A stretch of DNA of 64,000 bases from Limisalsivibrio acetivorans (GTDB lineage Bacteria > Chrysiogenota > Deferribacteres > Deferribacterales > Geovibrionaceae). This document shows, one piece after another, positions 28,577 through 36,864 of this stretch (position 1 is its first letter; every line of letters begins with the position of its first letter). The stretch covers positions 186,001 to 250,000 of the forward strand of contig NZ_ATWF01000002.1 in NCBI RefSeq assembly GCF_000421105.1. Direction: 5' to 3'. The notes below the pieces were generated by a model. The model worked only from the letters and a program-made list of their open reading frames with translations, had not been told where the DNA came from and made no database searches. The position numbers and the translations under genes were made by a program.

Positions 28577-29809
28577 ATGAATGGCATATTTAACGAAATA
28601 AAGCGATCGGCCCTTGTGGCAGTATGGTTTATGTTCCTCACATTCCCCATACTAGTCATCAAGGTAAACACCATCGAAAACACTATCATATGGCGCTGGA
28701 GCAACCTTATATACGTAGCCGTGGGCACCTTCTTCGGCTCATGGCTCTGGAGATGGATGGAGCATAAGAAAACCCATACGAGTGAGCGTAACGTTCGTGA
28801 ACGGCTCAAGATGGGCGTCCAGAACATGCTGGTGGACAACAAGAAAATACTTCTACCTATCATCGGACTGGTAACAGCCTTCTGTATAGTCTTCCCCATG
28901 GTCTTCAACTCCTATCAGGTTAGCATCCTTACCACAGCACTTATGTATATAGTTCTCGGCCTCGGCCTCAACATTGTTGTGGGGCTTGCAGGCCTGCTCG
29001 ACCTCGGCTATGTGGCATTCTACGCCGTGGGCGCATACAGCTACGCACTGCTGAACATGCACTTCGGCATATCATTCTGGATCGCTCTGCCCATCGGAGC
29101 GGCCCTTGCGATGCTCTTTGGAATAATCCTCGGTTTCCCCGTTCTCAGACTCAGGGGTGACTATCTCGCCATCGTAACCCTCGGTTTCGGTGAGATCATC
29201 CGCCTTGTCCTTGAGAACTGGAACGACTTTTCCCAGGGACCAAGCGGTGTTGCAGGCATTCCGAGACCCCAGATATGGGGTGTGGAGATGGACCTCGGTC
29301 AAGCAACGATATTCCTATACTACCTTGTGCTTGTGCTCGTTGTGGTAACCATATTCTCCGTCAACAGACTGCAGAACTCACGAATAGGCCGTGCATGGCT
29401 CGCCCTGCGTGAGGATGAGATCGCCTGCCAGGCAATGGGTATCGACAAAACTAAGACAAAGCTCACCGCATTCGCCCTCGGCGCAACATGGGCGGGTATC
29501 ATGGGCGTTGTATTTGCGGCTAAGACCACCTTTATCAACCCCGCAAGCTTCACATTCCTCGAATCGGCCATTATCCTTTCTGTGGTTGTTCTAGGCGGTA
29601 TGGGCTCTATCCTCGGGGTTATCCTCGGTGCGCTTATCCTTATCCTTCTCCCCGAGTATCTCAGGGCGTTCTCCGAGTTCCGTATGCTTATATTCGGAGG
29701 CTCTATGGTGCTTATGATGGTATTTAGACCCCAAGGTCTTATCAGTAACGTGAGAAGGAAATATCTGTTCCATAAAGAGAATCTTTCGGAGGTTGAGATA
29801 CATGAGTGA
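28577..29809 (+). CDS. livM: Branched-chain amino-acid ABC transporter permease LivM
   Basis: A 410-residue permease partner of LivH. The family core 'YIVLGLGLNIVVGLAGLLDLGYVAFYAVGAYSYALL' begins near residue 128. The coupling region 'RIGRAWLALREDEIACQAMGI' and 'GGMGSILGVILGALILILLPEYLR' are canonical. It has an N-terminal extension of roughly 100 residues with two extra hydrophobic segments before the core, also seen in some LivM proteins. Its end overlaps livG by 8 bases. Confidence 0.92.
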   Translation: MNGIFNEIKRSALVAVWFMFLTFPILVIKVNTIENTIIWRWSNLIYVAVGTFFGSWLWRWMEHKKTHTSERNVRERLKMGVQNMLVDNKKILLPIIGLVTAFCIVFPMVFNSYQVSILTTALMYIVLGLGLNIVVGLAGLLDLGYVAFYAVGAYSYALLNMHFGISFWIALPIGAALAMLFGIILGFPVLRLRGDYLAIVTLGFGEIIRLVLENWNDFSQGPSGVAGIPRPQIWGVEMDLGQATIFLYYLVLVLVVVTIFSVNRLQNSRIGRAWLALREDEIACQAMGIDKTKTKLTAFALGATWAGIMGVVFAAKTTFINPASFTFLESAIILSVVVLGGMGSILGVILGALILILLPEYLRAFSEFRMLIFGGSMVLMMVFRPQGLISNVRRKYLFHKENLSEVEIHE

Positions 29810-30605
29810 TTCAACAGCTAGCCTCCCCGTACTAGAGGTTAAGGGTCTTACAATGGATTTCGGCGGTCTTCGTGCCGTTGACCATGTGGATCTTGACATA
29901 TACAACGGCGAGATCGTCGCCCTAATCGGCCCCAATGGTGCCGGAAAAACAACATTCTTCAACTGTATCACAGGGATCTACAAGCCCACCGAAGGGGATA
30001 TCATTGTACATTCCAAGTTCGGAGAAAAGCGTGTAAACGGTCTTAAGCCAAACCACGTAACCGAGCTTGGCCTTGCACGAACCTTCCAGAACATCAGGCT
30101 TTTCCCCAACATGTCCGTTCTTGAGAACGTGATGATAGGAAGGCACTGCCGAACAAAGGCAAAGGTTATGGGTGCTCTTTTACGAGATAAAAGAACCCGC
30201 GTGGAGGAGACCCAGGCGGCGGCTGTGAGCTTTAACATCCTTGAGAAAGTGGGTCTCTCCCATCTGGAAAACGAGCTCGCCAGCAACCTATCCTACGGTA
30301 ACCAGCGTAAGCTCGAGATCGCAAGAGCCCTTGCAACGGAGCCTGTTCTCCTTCTTCTGGACGAACCTGCGGCGGGAATGAACCCATACGAAACCGAAGA
30401 GCTCACCGAGCTCATTAAGAAGATCGCCACGGAGATGAAGATCTCCATACTCCTCATCGAGCATGATATGAAGCTCGTTATGAAGATCTCAGAGAGGATA
30501 TACGTTATGGATCACGGCCAGCGCATCGCAGCCGGTTCACCCAATGAGATCAAAGAGGACCCCACTGTAATCAAGGCGTATCTTGGCGAGGAAGTCGATG
30601 CTTGA
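29802..30605 (+). CDS. livG: Branched-chain amino-acid ABC transporter ATP-binding protein LivG
   Basis: A 267-residue ATPase. I use the ATG at 29802 (GGAGG 9 bases upstream), overlapping the livM stop; a TTG three codons earlier is less likely. Visible are Walker A 'GPNGAGKTTFFNCITG', signature 'LSYGNQRKLEIARALATEP', Walker B 'LLLLDEPAAGMNP' and switch His in 'LLIEHDMKLVM'. The LivG-specific 'GLARTFQNIRLFPNMSVLENVMIGRH' is present. Confidence 0.94.
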   Translation: MSDSTASLPVLEVKGLTMDFGGLRAVDHVDLDIYNGEIVALIGPNGAGKTTFFNCITGIYKPTEGDIIVHSKFGEKRVNGLKPNHVTELGLARTFQNIRLFPNMSVLENVMIGRHCRTKAKVMGALLRDKRTRVEETQAAAVSFNILEKVGLSHLENELASNLSYGNQRKLEIARALATEPVLLLLDEPAAGMNPYETEELTELIKKIATEMKISILLIEHDMKLVMKISERIYVMDHGQRIAAGSPNEIKEDPTVIKAYLGEEVDA

Positions 30606-31305
30606 AGTTAACGGTATTAGTACATACTACGGAAATATACAGGCACTGCACGATGTCTCTCTCAAGGTTGACGAGGGGGAGATCATCACCCTCATCGGTG
30701 CAAACGGTGCCGGAAAAACAACCACCCTGCTCTCCATTAGCGGTATTACACAGCCGAAGCATGGGGAGATACTTTTCAGAGGGGAACCGGTACACAGAGC
30801 AAAGCCGGAAAGGCTTGTTAAGGACGGCCTGGTGCAGGTTCCGGAAGGAAGACACATATTCCCCTATCTAACAGTGGCAGAAAACCTTGATCTTGGCGCT
30901 TTCCTGCGTAAGGATAAGGATAGGATACGTAAGGACCTTGAGCACGTTTACGACCTATTCCCCCGTCTTGCAGAAAGAAGGCACCAGCAAGGGGGTACGC
31001 TAAGCGGAGGCGAACAGCAGATGCTCGCCATCTCAAGGGCCCTTATGGCAAGGCCAAAGCTTCTGCTTCTGGATGAACCGTCTCTCGGTCTCGCACCTAT
31101 CATTGTTCAGCAGATCTTCGAGATCATCGAAAAGCTGAACAAGGAGGACGGCATGACCATATTCCTCGTGGAGCAGAATGCAAACCTCGCCCTCAAGATA
31201 GCCCACAGGGGCTACGTTATGGAAACGGGCAGGATAACCCTCGAGGACAAGGCAGAAAAGCTCCTCTCAAATGAGGATGTGCGTAAGGCATATCTGGGGA
31301 TTTAA
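30598..31305 (+). CDS. livF: Branched-chain amino-acid ABC transporter ATP-binding protein LivF
   Basis: A 235-residue ATPase partner of LivG. The ATG at 30598 is preceded by GGCGAGG and overlaps the livG stop by 8 bases, the same junction type as livM/livG. Motifs: Walker A 'GANGAGKTTTLLSISG', LivF-specific 'GLVQVPEGRHIFPYLTVAENLDLGAF', signature 'LSGGEQQMLAISRALM', Walker B 'LLLLDEPSLGLAPI'. Confidence 0.94.
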   Translation: MLEVNGISTYYGNIQALHDVSLKVDEGEIITLIGANGAGKTTTLLSISGITQPKHGEILFRGEPVHRAKPERLVKDGLVQVPEGRHIFPYLTVAENLDLGAFLRKDKDRIRKDLEHVYDLFPRLAERRHQQGGTLSGGEQQMLAISRALMARPKLLLLDEPSLGLAPIIVQQIFEIIEKLNKEDGMTIFLVEQNANLALKIAHRGYVMETGRITLEDKAEKLLSNEDVRKAYLGI

Positions 31306-31634
31306 TGAAGTATTTCAACAGTATCGAATCCCTTCCCGAGAAAAGAATCGGCGAAGGGCTTTATGCTCGCTTTCTTCATCTGGATAACATGACCATCTCC
31401 TTCTGGAGGATCGAAGCGGGTACGGCTCTGCTCAAGCACAGCCATCCACACGAACAAACCACCAAGCTCCTCTCCGGCGAGTTTATCATGAGCGTCGGCG
31501 GACAGGAGAAACAGCTCAGCGTTGACGACAGTGTTATTATACCTGCAAACGTTGAGCACGGCGGAAGCGCACTCAGCGACTGTATGCTGATGGACGTCTT
31601 CACCCCCGTTAGGGAAGACTATAAAGAGCTTTAG
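31305..31634 (+). CDS. Small cupin-domain protein
   Basis: A 109-residue single cupin. Cupin motif 1 is 'KHSHPHEQTTKLLSGEF' (two His, Glu as possible metal ligands), motif 2 'IIPANVEHGGSALSD' with the third His. The start codon overlaps the livF stop by one base, so it belongs to the liv operon. A role in sensing or processing the transported compound is possible, but the substrate is unknown. Confidence 0.8.
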   Translation: MKYFNSIESLPEKRIGEGLYARFLHLDNMTISFWRIEAGTALLKHSHPHEQTTKLLSGEFIMSVGGQEKQLSVDDSVIIPANVEHGGSALSDCMLMDVFTPVREDYKEL

Positions 31635-31664
31635 ACCTTTAGGCCTTTCGCCGATAAGCCTTAT

Positions 31665-32444
31665 ATGAAAACATTTATCAGGGCGGTTCTTGCCGCCCTT
31701 ATTCTAATCACCCTCTCAGCCTGCACTACCTCTGTGAGCTACCGTGTAAATGTGCCCATAGAGTTCGATGGCGGCGGCTCAAACGAGCTAGATATACCCA
31801 TAGAAAACATGAAGTACTCCGTTCAGGTGGGGGCGTTCTCCGTTCAGGGAAATGCCGTAAACTTCGCCGATTCACTGGAACGAAGCGGCATCGATGCCTA
31901 TTTCTTCCTCCACGATTCCGGGCTCTACAAGGTCCGATTTGGAAACTACTCCTCCTATGATGCCGCAAGAAGCCATGCAGAAAGGCTGAACAGACAGGGT
32001 AAGATTGACGATTTCTTCATTGTCCGCCCCGAAGATTACGCCGTTAACGAAAAGGATACCCCGGACAGAGGGAATATCCGGGATAAGATCGTCCGCACAG
32101 CCCATAGATACATCGGCGTACCGTACCAGTGGGGTGGAACAAACCCGAACACAGGCTTCGACTGCTCCGGCCTCACCATGGTTGTCTATAAATACAACGG
32201 CCTCAACCTCCCCAGAACATCAAGGGAACAATACAAAACTGGCCGCTACGTCAAAAGAAACAATCTGCGAAAAGGTGACCTCGTCTTCTTTGCCACCGGC
32301 GGCGGAAACAGGGTATCCCACGTCGGGATATATATTGGCTCAAACAAGTTTATCCACGCACCAAGCAGGGGTAAGAAGGTTCGGATAGAATCGATTAACT
32401 CCTACTGGCAGAGGAGATATGTGGGGGCAAAAAGCTACCTCTAG
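31665..32444 (+). CDS. SPOR-NlpC/P60 lipoprotein (cell-wall hydrolase)
   Basis: A 259-residue predicted lipoprotein. Signal with lipobox (LSAC, Cys20), a SPOR domain (about 48-122, 'YSVQVGAFSVQGNAVNFADSL') that binds denuded septal glycan, and an NlpC/P60 peptidase domain (about 138-258). The catalytic residues are visible: Cys167 ('FDCSGLTMVVY'), His219 ('SHVGIYIG') and His231 ('FIHAPS'). Such proteins cleave D-Glu-diaminopimelate peptide bonds. The SPOR-plus-NlpC pairing suggests septum-directed hydrolysis (inference). 30 bases after the cupin gene; ends convergently with the TauE gene, overlapping by 4 bases. Confidence 0.88.
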   Translation: MKTFIRAVLAALILITLSACTTSVSYRVNVPIEFDGGGSNELDIPIENMKYSVQVGAFSVQGNAVNFADSLERSGIDAYFFLHDSGLYKVRFGNYSSYDAARSHAERLNRQGKIDDFFIVRPEDYAVNEKDTPDRGNIRDKIVRTAHRYIGVPYQWGGTNPNTGFDCSGLTMVVYKYNGLNLPRTSREQYKTGRYVKRNNLRKGDLVFFATGGGNRVSHVGIYIGSNKFIHAPSRGKKVRIESINSYWQRRYVGAKSYL

Positions 32445-33172
32445 ATAATCAGCCTAAAAGCGGCAAATACCAGAAACACACCCACAAACAAACGGAAAAG
32501 ACCTTCACTCATACGACCAAACAGCTTTCCCCCCAGCCATGTACCGAGAGGCACAAAGGGGAGTGCGGCCAGAGAGTACACAAACAATCTCAAATCAAGA
32601 AGCCCGGCAGCCGTATAGGAGAGAACCTGTATGAATGCACCGGGTATGAATATGATAACCACCATGCGCCTGAGATAGGCTCTTGAGAGTCTCGAGCCGA
32701 AATGCCAAAACAACAGTGGCAGGCTTATCCCCACAAGCCCCGTACATGCACCAGCACCCATAGATACGGCAATATCCCTTCCGTCTGCACGCTCCGGCGG
32801 TTTTCCGTCACCCCTGGGTTTCAGCCCGCCGGTAACAAACCACAACGACATCAATATGAATACAGTACCGAGTAAGATCTCAAACAAACGCTTATCCAGC
32901 ACCTTCAGCATACCTGCGCCTATGGCCGTTCCAGCCAGTACGGAGAAAACCACGGGAAGAGTGTACGCACGGGAAAGGCTTATGTCATCGGACTTGTACA
33001 TGATAAGCCCTGCAAAGAGGCTGAGGATAGAGGAAAGCACAACGGCATCCTTCGCATCCAGAGCAAGGGTGGAGAGGGATACAACGACTGTGCCTAGACC
33101 TGTGCCTGTTATCCCCTTTACCAGCGCCGAAAGAAAACCTGTAAGGATCATGATGATGATTGTGTAAGTCAT
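32441..33172 (-). CDS. TauE/SafE-family (DUF81) membrane permease
   Basis: A 243-residue inner-membrane protein with about eight hydrophobic segments. The paired family motifs are visible: 'GFLSALVKGITGTGLGTVVVSLSTL' near the N-terminus and 'GACTGLVGISLPLLFWHFGS' in the second half. Members export sulfite, sulfoacetate or similar anions, but many are uncharacterised, and the substrate cannot be read here. It borders the repeat-rich stretch on its 5' side. Confidence 0.82.
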   Translation of the reverse strand: MTYTIIIMILTGFLSALVKGITGTGLGTVVVSLSTLALDAKDAVVLSSILSLFAGLIMYKSDDISLSRAYTLPVVFSVLAGTAIGAGMLKVLDKRLFEILLGTVFILMSLWFVTGGLKPRGDGKPPERADGRDIAVSMGAGACTGLVGISLPLLFWHFGSRLSRAYLRRMVVIIFIPGAFIQVLSYTAAGLLDLRLFVYSLAALPFVPLGTWLGGKLFGRMSEGLFRLFVGVFLVFAAFRLII

Positions 33173-33217
33173 GGTTCATGATGATTGCACTATCCGCTGA
33201 AATAAGCAAGGGTGGTA

Positions 33218-33258
33218 GATGGTTAAGGGGAAGGTTTCCCCTTGGGATCCCCTTGTGA
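33218..33258. repeat. Palindromic AAGGGGAA/TTCCCCTT unit
   Basis: AAGGGGAA-GGT-TTCCCCTT forms a perfect 8-bp stem and is followed by GGGATCCCC, itself near-palindromic. It is the leftmost of several G/C-run hairpins in the gene-free stretch 33173-34409. Confidence 0.6.
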
Positions 33259-33278
33259 ATCATCGTTGCTTCATTTTT

Positions 33279-33490
33279 AAGATGGGTTTTTAAGGGGGTT
33301 CTAGGGGGAAAGTTTTCCCTAAAAATTTCCCCTAGTCTTTTACTTTACATAATCACTAATTATTTATTTTCGTGCTGAAGCACGAAAATACAAATTTAGT
33401 GACTAATTTCTAATAGAAGTATGAAAGCAAAAAAAACGCAGGGAACTTTTTAGGGAACAAAGTTCCCCGCACCCCTCAAAAACCCATCTT
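33279..33490. repeat. Large imperfect inverted repeat (about 210 bp)
   Basis: Two copies of one unit face each other. The left arm (33279-33334), read on the minus strand, resembles the right arm (33440-33490): both contain TTTTTAGGGAA, a C-run, then AAAAACCCATCTT. At the centre, 33353-33376 and 33379-33402 match at 21 of 24 positions as an inverted repeat around a GA spacer. Each arm contains its own smaller hairpin, for example GGGAACTTT...AAAGTTCCC at 33441-33467. Confidence 0.75.
33371..33414 (+). repeat. 44-bp direct repeat, copy 1
   Basis: CGTGCTGAAGCACG followed by an AAAATACAAATTTAGTGAC-type segment to TTCTAAT. It matches copy 2 at 33957-34000 at 42 of 44 positions. The two differences lie in the loop of the CGTGCT/AGCACG hairpin (GA versus TT), so the stem is conserved. 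Confidence 0.9.
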
Positions 33491-33856
33491 GAAGAAAATA
33501 TTAAGCTTGAGATATAACAAGCTTTCATCTACGAAAGCCTAATGAGTAGCAACCTTCATCGTCAGAATTGAATCAAGTTGGCTCCAGCGTTTACACTCAA
33601 GAGAAAACAACGAGAGACGTGAAGAGGTTTTCCAGTTAGATGGCTACTAATAGCCCATAACCAGTTTTGTCACAAACGCTCTTAATCTTCCCCGAATGTT
33701 TTACAGCCGAATGAGCTCTTTTGTAACCGCCCGGAAGTTTTGGCCGCACATGATAGGAGAGTGAACCCTGAGTATTGAATACTGGAATGTATGAAATGCG
33801 ATTAAACTCCTCAGCATCAGCAAAACTTCAGGTGGAAAAAGAGCGAAATTAGGGCA

Positions 33857-33903
33857 CCCCCATCAGCAGGTGATTTATGAACATAAATCACCTGCCATGG
33901 GGG
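33857..33903. repeat. Long perfect two-part hairpin
   Basis: Inner stem GCAGGTGATTTAT / ATAAATCACCTGC (13 bp, loop GAAC, 33866-33895) inside an outer stem CCCCCAT / ATGGGGG (33857-33863 with 33897-33903). That is 20 bp of pairing with a small internal bulge and no T-run after it, so it is not a standard terminator. Confidence 0.85.
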
Positions 33904-33930
33904 CTGGAAAACCCTGAGGGAATAGTTTTG

Positions 33931-33971
33931 CTTACTTTTGTGAACCAAAAGTAAGTCGTGCTTTAGCACGA
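33931..33971. repeat. Two adjacent perfect hairpins at the start of direct repeat copy 2
   Basis: CTTACTTTTG-TGAAC-CAAAAGTAAG (33931-33955, 10 bp) is followed immediately by TCGTGCT-TT-AGCACGA (33956-33971, 7 bp). Confidence 0.8.
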
Positions 33972-34000
33972 AAATACAAATTTAGTGACTAATTTCTAAT
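33957..34000 (+). repeat. 44-bp direct repeat, copy 2
   Basis: Second copy of the 33371-33414 repeat, 42 of 44 identical. As in copy 1, it is followed about 30 bases later by a hairpin containing CTTTTTAAGGAACAAA (34024-34057, AAGGGGTG...CACCCCTT) and then ACCCCTCAAAAAC, so the wider unit is about 120 bp. Confidence 0.9.
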
Positions 34001-34087
34001 ATTAGCATGTATACTAGAGACTTAAGGGGTGCTTTTTAAGGAACAAACCACCCCTTAACAACCCCTCAAAAACTCCTTTATCTATCT

Positions 34088-34313
34088 GAATAATTTCCCA
34101 TCCATGGAAATTATTCTGCTGTTTGAAGGAAGTAACTTCCTTCTCACTTACGCAAATCACACATTTGAGGTTGATACACAACTGGCTTCCAGGGATGGAA
34201 GCCTCTGAAGTGAAGAATATGGAGCTACGCTTCATATTCTGTAACGGAAGTAAGCGGAGCGAAGGCTTTGCCAAGCGAAGCGGCAGGGAAATTCTCAGGA
34301 TGATGAATTTCCC
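34088..34313. repeat. Tandem array of perfect hairpins
   Basis: Five different perfect or near-perfect stems lie in 226 bases. They are GAATAATTTCC/GGAAATTATTC (34088-34116), GAAGGAAG/CTTCCTTC (34125-34143), GGCTTCCA/TGGAAGCC (34184-34203), AGAATATGGAG/CTTCATATTCT (34214-34240, one G-T pair) and GGGAAATTC/GAATTTCCC (34286-34313). A frame on the minus strand (34014-34274) crosses the array but looks like a by-product. No promoter or T-run was seen. Confidence 0.75.
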
Positions 34314-34409
34314 AGATTATTATAGATAAAATTGGTAGCATTTATATAATATTTTGTATTAAGATTTATAAACATCTGCCGATAGTTTGATTGGAGGATT
34401 ATATCGGAT

Positions 34410-35111
34410 ATGCTACTTGAAGCCATAAACGCATCGCTCACAGGCCGCATTACTCCCGCCGGGAGTACATCGTCCACTGCCCGCCCAAAACCTGTTGAAC
34501 CGATTCAACAGCCCACAAGGGACACAGGGCAGTCTATTGGTGATCGTGTGTCTATATCTCCTGAAGCGAGGAGTATTCAGGCAGCAAAGAAGTCTGAAAA
34601 CAGTGAATTCTCCACCTACGACAAAAGCGGAAGATCATCCGCCGGAGCAAATCAGGAGCTGACCCAAGAGGAACAGCAGAAGGTAGACGAGCTTAAGAAG
34701 CGTGATCAGGAAGTCCGCACCCATGAGATGCAGCACAAAACCGCCGGAGCACCATACACCAGCGGGCCCACCTACGAATACGAGAATGGGCCGGACGGCA
34801 AGCGTTACGCAGTGGGCGGTTCCGTTGATATAGACACATCTGAGATTGAGGGTGACCCACAGGCAACCATCGAAAAGGCGCAGAAGATTAAAGCCGCCGC
34901 CACAGCTCCTGCAGAGCCATCATCCGAGGACAGAGCCGTAGCCGCAGAGGCGAGCGCCATGGAGATGCGTGCCAAGCAGGATCTCCAGAAGGAGCAAACC
35001 GAGAACACAGAAGAAAACTCAAAGACTGGACAGACCAAATCCGGATTCGCACAATACGCCAAAGCGGCCTACGCTGGCACAATGGCGGCATCCCTCAACA
35101 TATCCGCCTAG
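34410..35111 (+). CDS. SprA-related putative metalloprotease (PF12118 type)
   Basis: A 233-residue protein. The N-terminal 80 residues are low complexity (Pro/Thr/Ser). The C-terminal half has the family core 'RDQEVRTHEMQHKTAGAPYTSGPTYEYENGPDGKRYAVGGSVDID' and 'GDPQATIEKAQKIKAAATAPAEPSSEDRAVAAEASAMEMRA'. HEMQH is a zincin-like HExxH motif, which underlies the putative metalloprotease name; activity is not shown for the family as far as I know. GGAGG lies 12 bases before the ATG. No secretion signal seen. The stop overlaps the convergent AEC gene. Confidence 0.78.
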   Translation: MLLEAINASLTGRITPAGSTSSTARPKPVEPIQQPTRDTGQSIGDRVSISPEARSIQAAKKSENSEFSTYDKSGRSSAGANQELTQEEQQKVDELKKRDQEVRTHEMQHKTAGAPYTSGPTYEYENGPDGKRYAVGGSVDIDTSEIEGDPQATIEKAQKIKAAATAPAEPSSEDRAVAAEASAMEMRAKQDLQKEQTENTEENSKTGQTKSGFAQYAKAAYAGTMAASLNISA

Positions 35112-36052
35112 CTTGTAAACCAGATAGCAAACCTTACCCATAACGGTACAGTGACAATACTAACCAGTGTTGTGCCCAGAACAACCTTCACGGCGATGTG
35201 CGCTCTACCCGTGAAATAGCGTGTAACAGCGATATTCAGCATACCCGCAGGCATGGCGGACTGAACCGCTATGATAATCTTTAGCCCCGGGTCTTCAACA
35301 ATATACCTTGCCGCAAGAAGGAATATTACAGACAGAACAAACATTCGCAGAACAACAGAACCCGTTATTATCCGCAGGCTCTTCCCCTGACCAAAGGAAG
35401 GGAGTGCCTCGCCGAGGGCGAGTCCGCTTATGAAAAGCCCCACAGGGATTGCAATGGAGGCGAAGAAACCGGTGGCGGCGTCAAGGATGTAAGGCTCCCA
35501 TCCATCACTCCATAGGGCGTTGATAAAAAGGGAGACAATGATCATCTGCAGAGGAGGGCTCTTGAGGATCTTCCATGCATCTGAGGCTGGTGTTCCAGTG
35601 AGGATCATGACGCCGAGGGACCAGTACGCCGCATCGATACCCGTGTTAAAGACCAGAAGCTGACCAACTGCCTCGCTCCCATAGAGGGATGCGATGATGG
35701 GGATAGTGAAGAAGCCGAAGTTATATACGCCCAGGGAGAAGGAATAGGCCCTCCTATCCACAGTATCCTTTATGCCGAGCACAGGGGCGGCGAACCATGC
35801 GACAACGAATCCCAGGGCTATGGTGGCAAACCCCCACAGAGGAAGAAAGGCCGCATCTGCAACGTTCTCCAGCTTTACATTACCCACAACAAAATTGAAT
35901 ATGAGGCAAGGTATAAGGAATCTTATCAACAGTTTAAGAAGGAAGTCCTCAGGCTTTCGCCCCACCCAGCCCTTCAGGCGCATAAAAACACCGGCACCTG
36001 CAATGGCGAAATACGGAACTGTTATCAGAAATATATCAAGGTAGGAGGGCAT
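35108..36052 (-). CDS. AEC-family (auxin efflux carrier type) transporter
   Basis: A 314-residue inner-membrane protein with ten or so hydrophobic segments in two halves. Start taken at the ATG at 36050-36052 (GGGAAG upstream); a GTG two codons earlier is possible. Typical sequences are 'FAIAGAGVFMRLKGWV', 'LLIRFLIPCLIFNFVVGN', 'FSLGVYNFGFFTIPIIASLYG' (N-terminal half) and 'AIPVGLFISGLALGEAL', 'SAMPAGMLNIAVTRY' (C-terminal half). Bacterial members carry malate, malonate or unknown substrates; which applies here is unclear. Confidence 0.82.
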   Translation of the reverse strand: MPSYLDIFLITVPYFAIAGAGVFMRLKGWVGRKPEDFLLKLLIRFLIPCLIFNFVVGNVKLENVADAAFLPLWGFATIALGFVVAWFAAPVLGIKDTVDRRAYSFSLGVYNFGFFTIPIIASLYGSEAVGQLLVFNTGIDAAYWSLGVMILTGTPASDAWKILKSPPLQMIIVSLFINALWSDGWEPYILDAATGFFASIAIPVGLFISGLALGEALPSFGQGKSLRIITGSVVLRMFVLSVIFLLAARYIVEDPGLKIIIAVQSAMPAGMLNIAVTRYFTGRAHIAVKVVLGTTLVSIVTVPLWVRFAIWFTS

Positions 36053-36074
36053 TAACACTTCCCGTCAGGCAGTG

Positions 36075-36803
36075 TCATGAAATTCCTAGAAGCGTGGCCG
36101 CCCGCTGGGCGCTGAGATCCATATGTAGTTTTTGAGCCTGCACACCGAGTTGGAAGCGGGTTGTTTCTGAGGCGAGATTGCTTATCTCCTCTGCAAGGTT
36201 AACGCCGGCTAGCCGCTCGTTTGCCTTTGCAAGGTTTATCCCCGCCTGACGCAGTCCGTCTATCTCAGATTCTAGGGCGTTAATCTTCGTTCCGCCGTTA
36301 ACTCGGGCGGAGTTCAGCTTACCCAGTGCGTTGTCTATCTTAATGAGAGCATTGGGATCCGAAAGATTAAAGTCATCAAGGCCGAGACCTTCGGCATCAG
36401 CATCGCCGGCGACGCTGTGACCGTTGAAATCCATATCTCCGGCGGTGTCATCAATGACTGATTTAAGCATGTTTGCCTGGTCAACCAGCATCTTCCTGTC
36501 GCTTTCATTGAGAATGGGGTTTTTATATTGGATGGCAAGCTCACGCAGTCTGTAGAGCGTTCCGCCGATATTCTCAAGGACCCCTTCCCTCGTCTGAAGG
36601 TAGCTGATGGCGTCCTGGGCGTTTCTCGCCTTTATAAAATTCTCGTTATACTGGGCACTGAGGCGTGAGGACACACCTATATCCGCAGGGCTTTCCCCTG
36701 TAGTCAGCCGGTTTCCGGAGGTTATCTTCTCCAGAGTGTCCCCTATCTTGCTGTAGGATCTGTTTATGCTGACCGAAAGACCAGCTGAAACGGGATCCAT
36801 CAT
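36075..36803 (-). CDS. Short flagellin-like protein
   Basis: A 242-residue protein with flagellin terminal domains only. The N-terminal part 'LSVSINRSYSKIGDTLEKITSGNRLTTGESPADIGVSSRLSAQYNENFIKARNAQDAISYLQTREGVLENI' follows the flagellin D0/D1 pattern (SG.R......A). The C-terminal part 'NLASETTRFQLGVQAQKLHMDLSAQRAATLLGIS' resembles the D0 C-helix but ends differently from the usual ...NVLSLL. There is essentially no variable outer domain. It stands away from other flagellar genes and may be a minor filament or junction component. AGAGGGG precedes the start, and ATG ATG allows either of two starts. Confidence 0.7.
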   Translation of the reverse strand: MMDPVSAGLSVSINRSYSKIGDTLEKITSGNRLTTGESPADIGVSSRLSAQYNENFIKARNAQDAISYLQTREGVLENIGGTLYRLRELAIQYKNPILNESDRKMLVDQANMLKSVIDDTAGDMDFNGHSVAGDADAEGLGLDDFNLSDPNALIKIDNALGKLNSARVNGGTKINALESEIDGLRQAGINLAKANERLAGVNLAEEISNLASETTRFQLGVQAQKLHMDLSAQRAATLLGIS

Positions 36804-36864
36804 CTCACAACACCCCTCTTTGCAGTAACGTCTATCTATATAATACTCTGCAATCCCCTGCTGA

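Noticed and set aside
34014-34274. An 86-codon minus-strand frame with a cysteine-rich, serine-rich peptide.
   Set aside because: It runs straight through the hairpin array; its composition follows from the inverted repeats. No ribosome site or known domain.
33173-34409. Possible CRISPR array because of repeats and palindromes.
   Set aside because: Only two copies of the 44-bp repeat, about 540 bases apart, no regular spacers and no cas genes.
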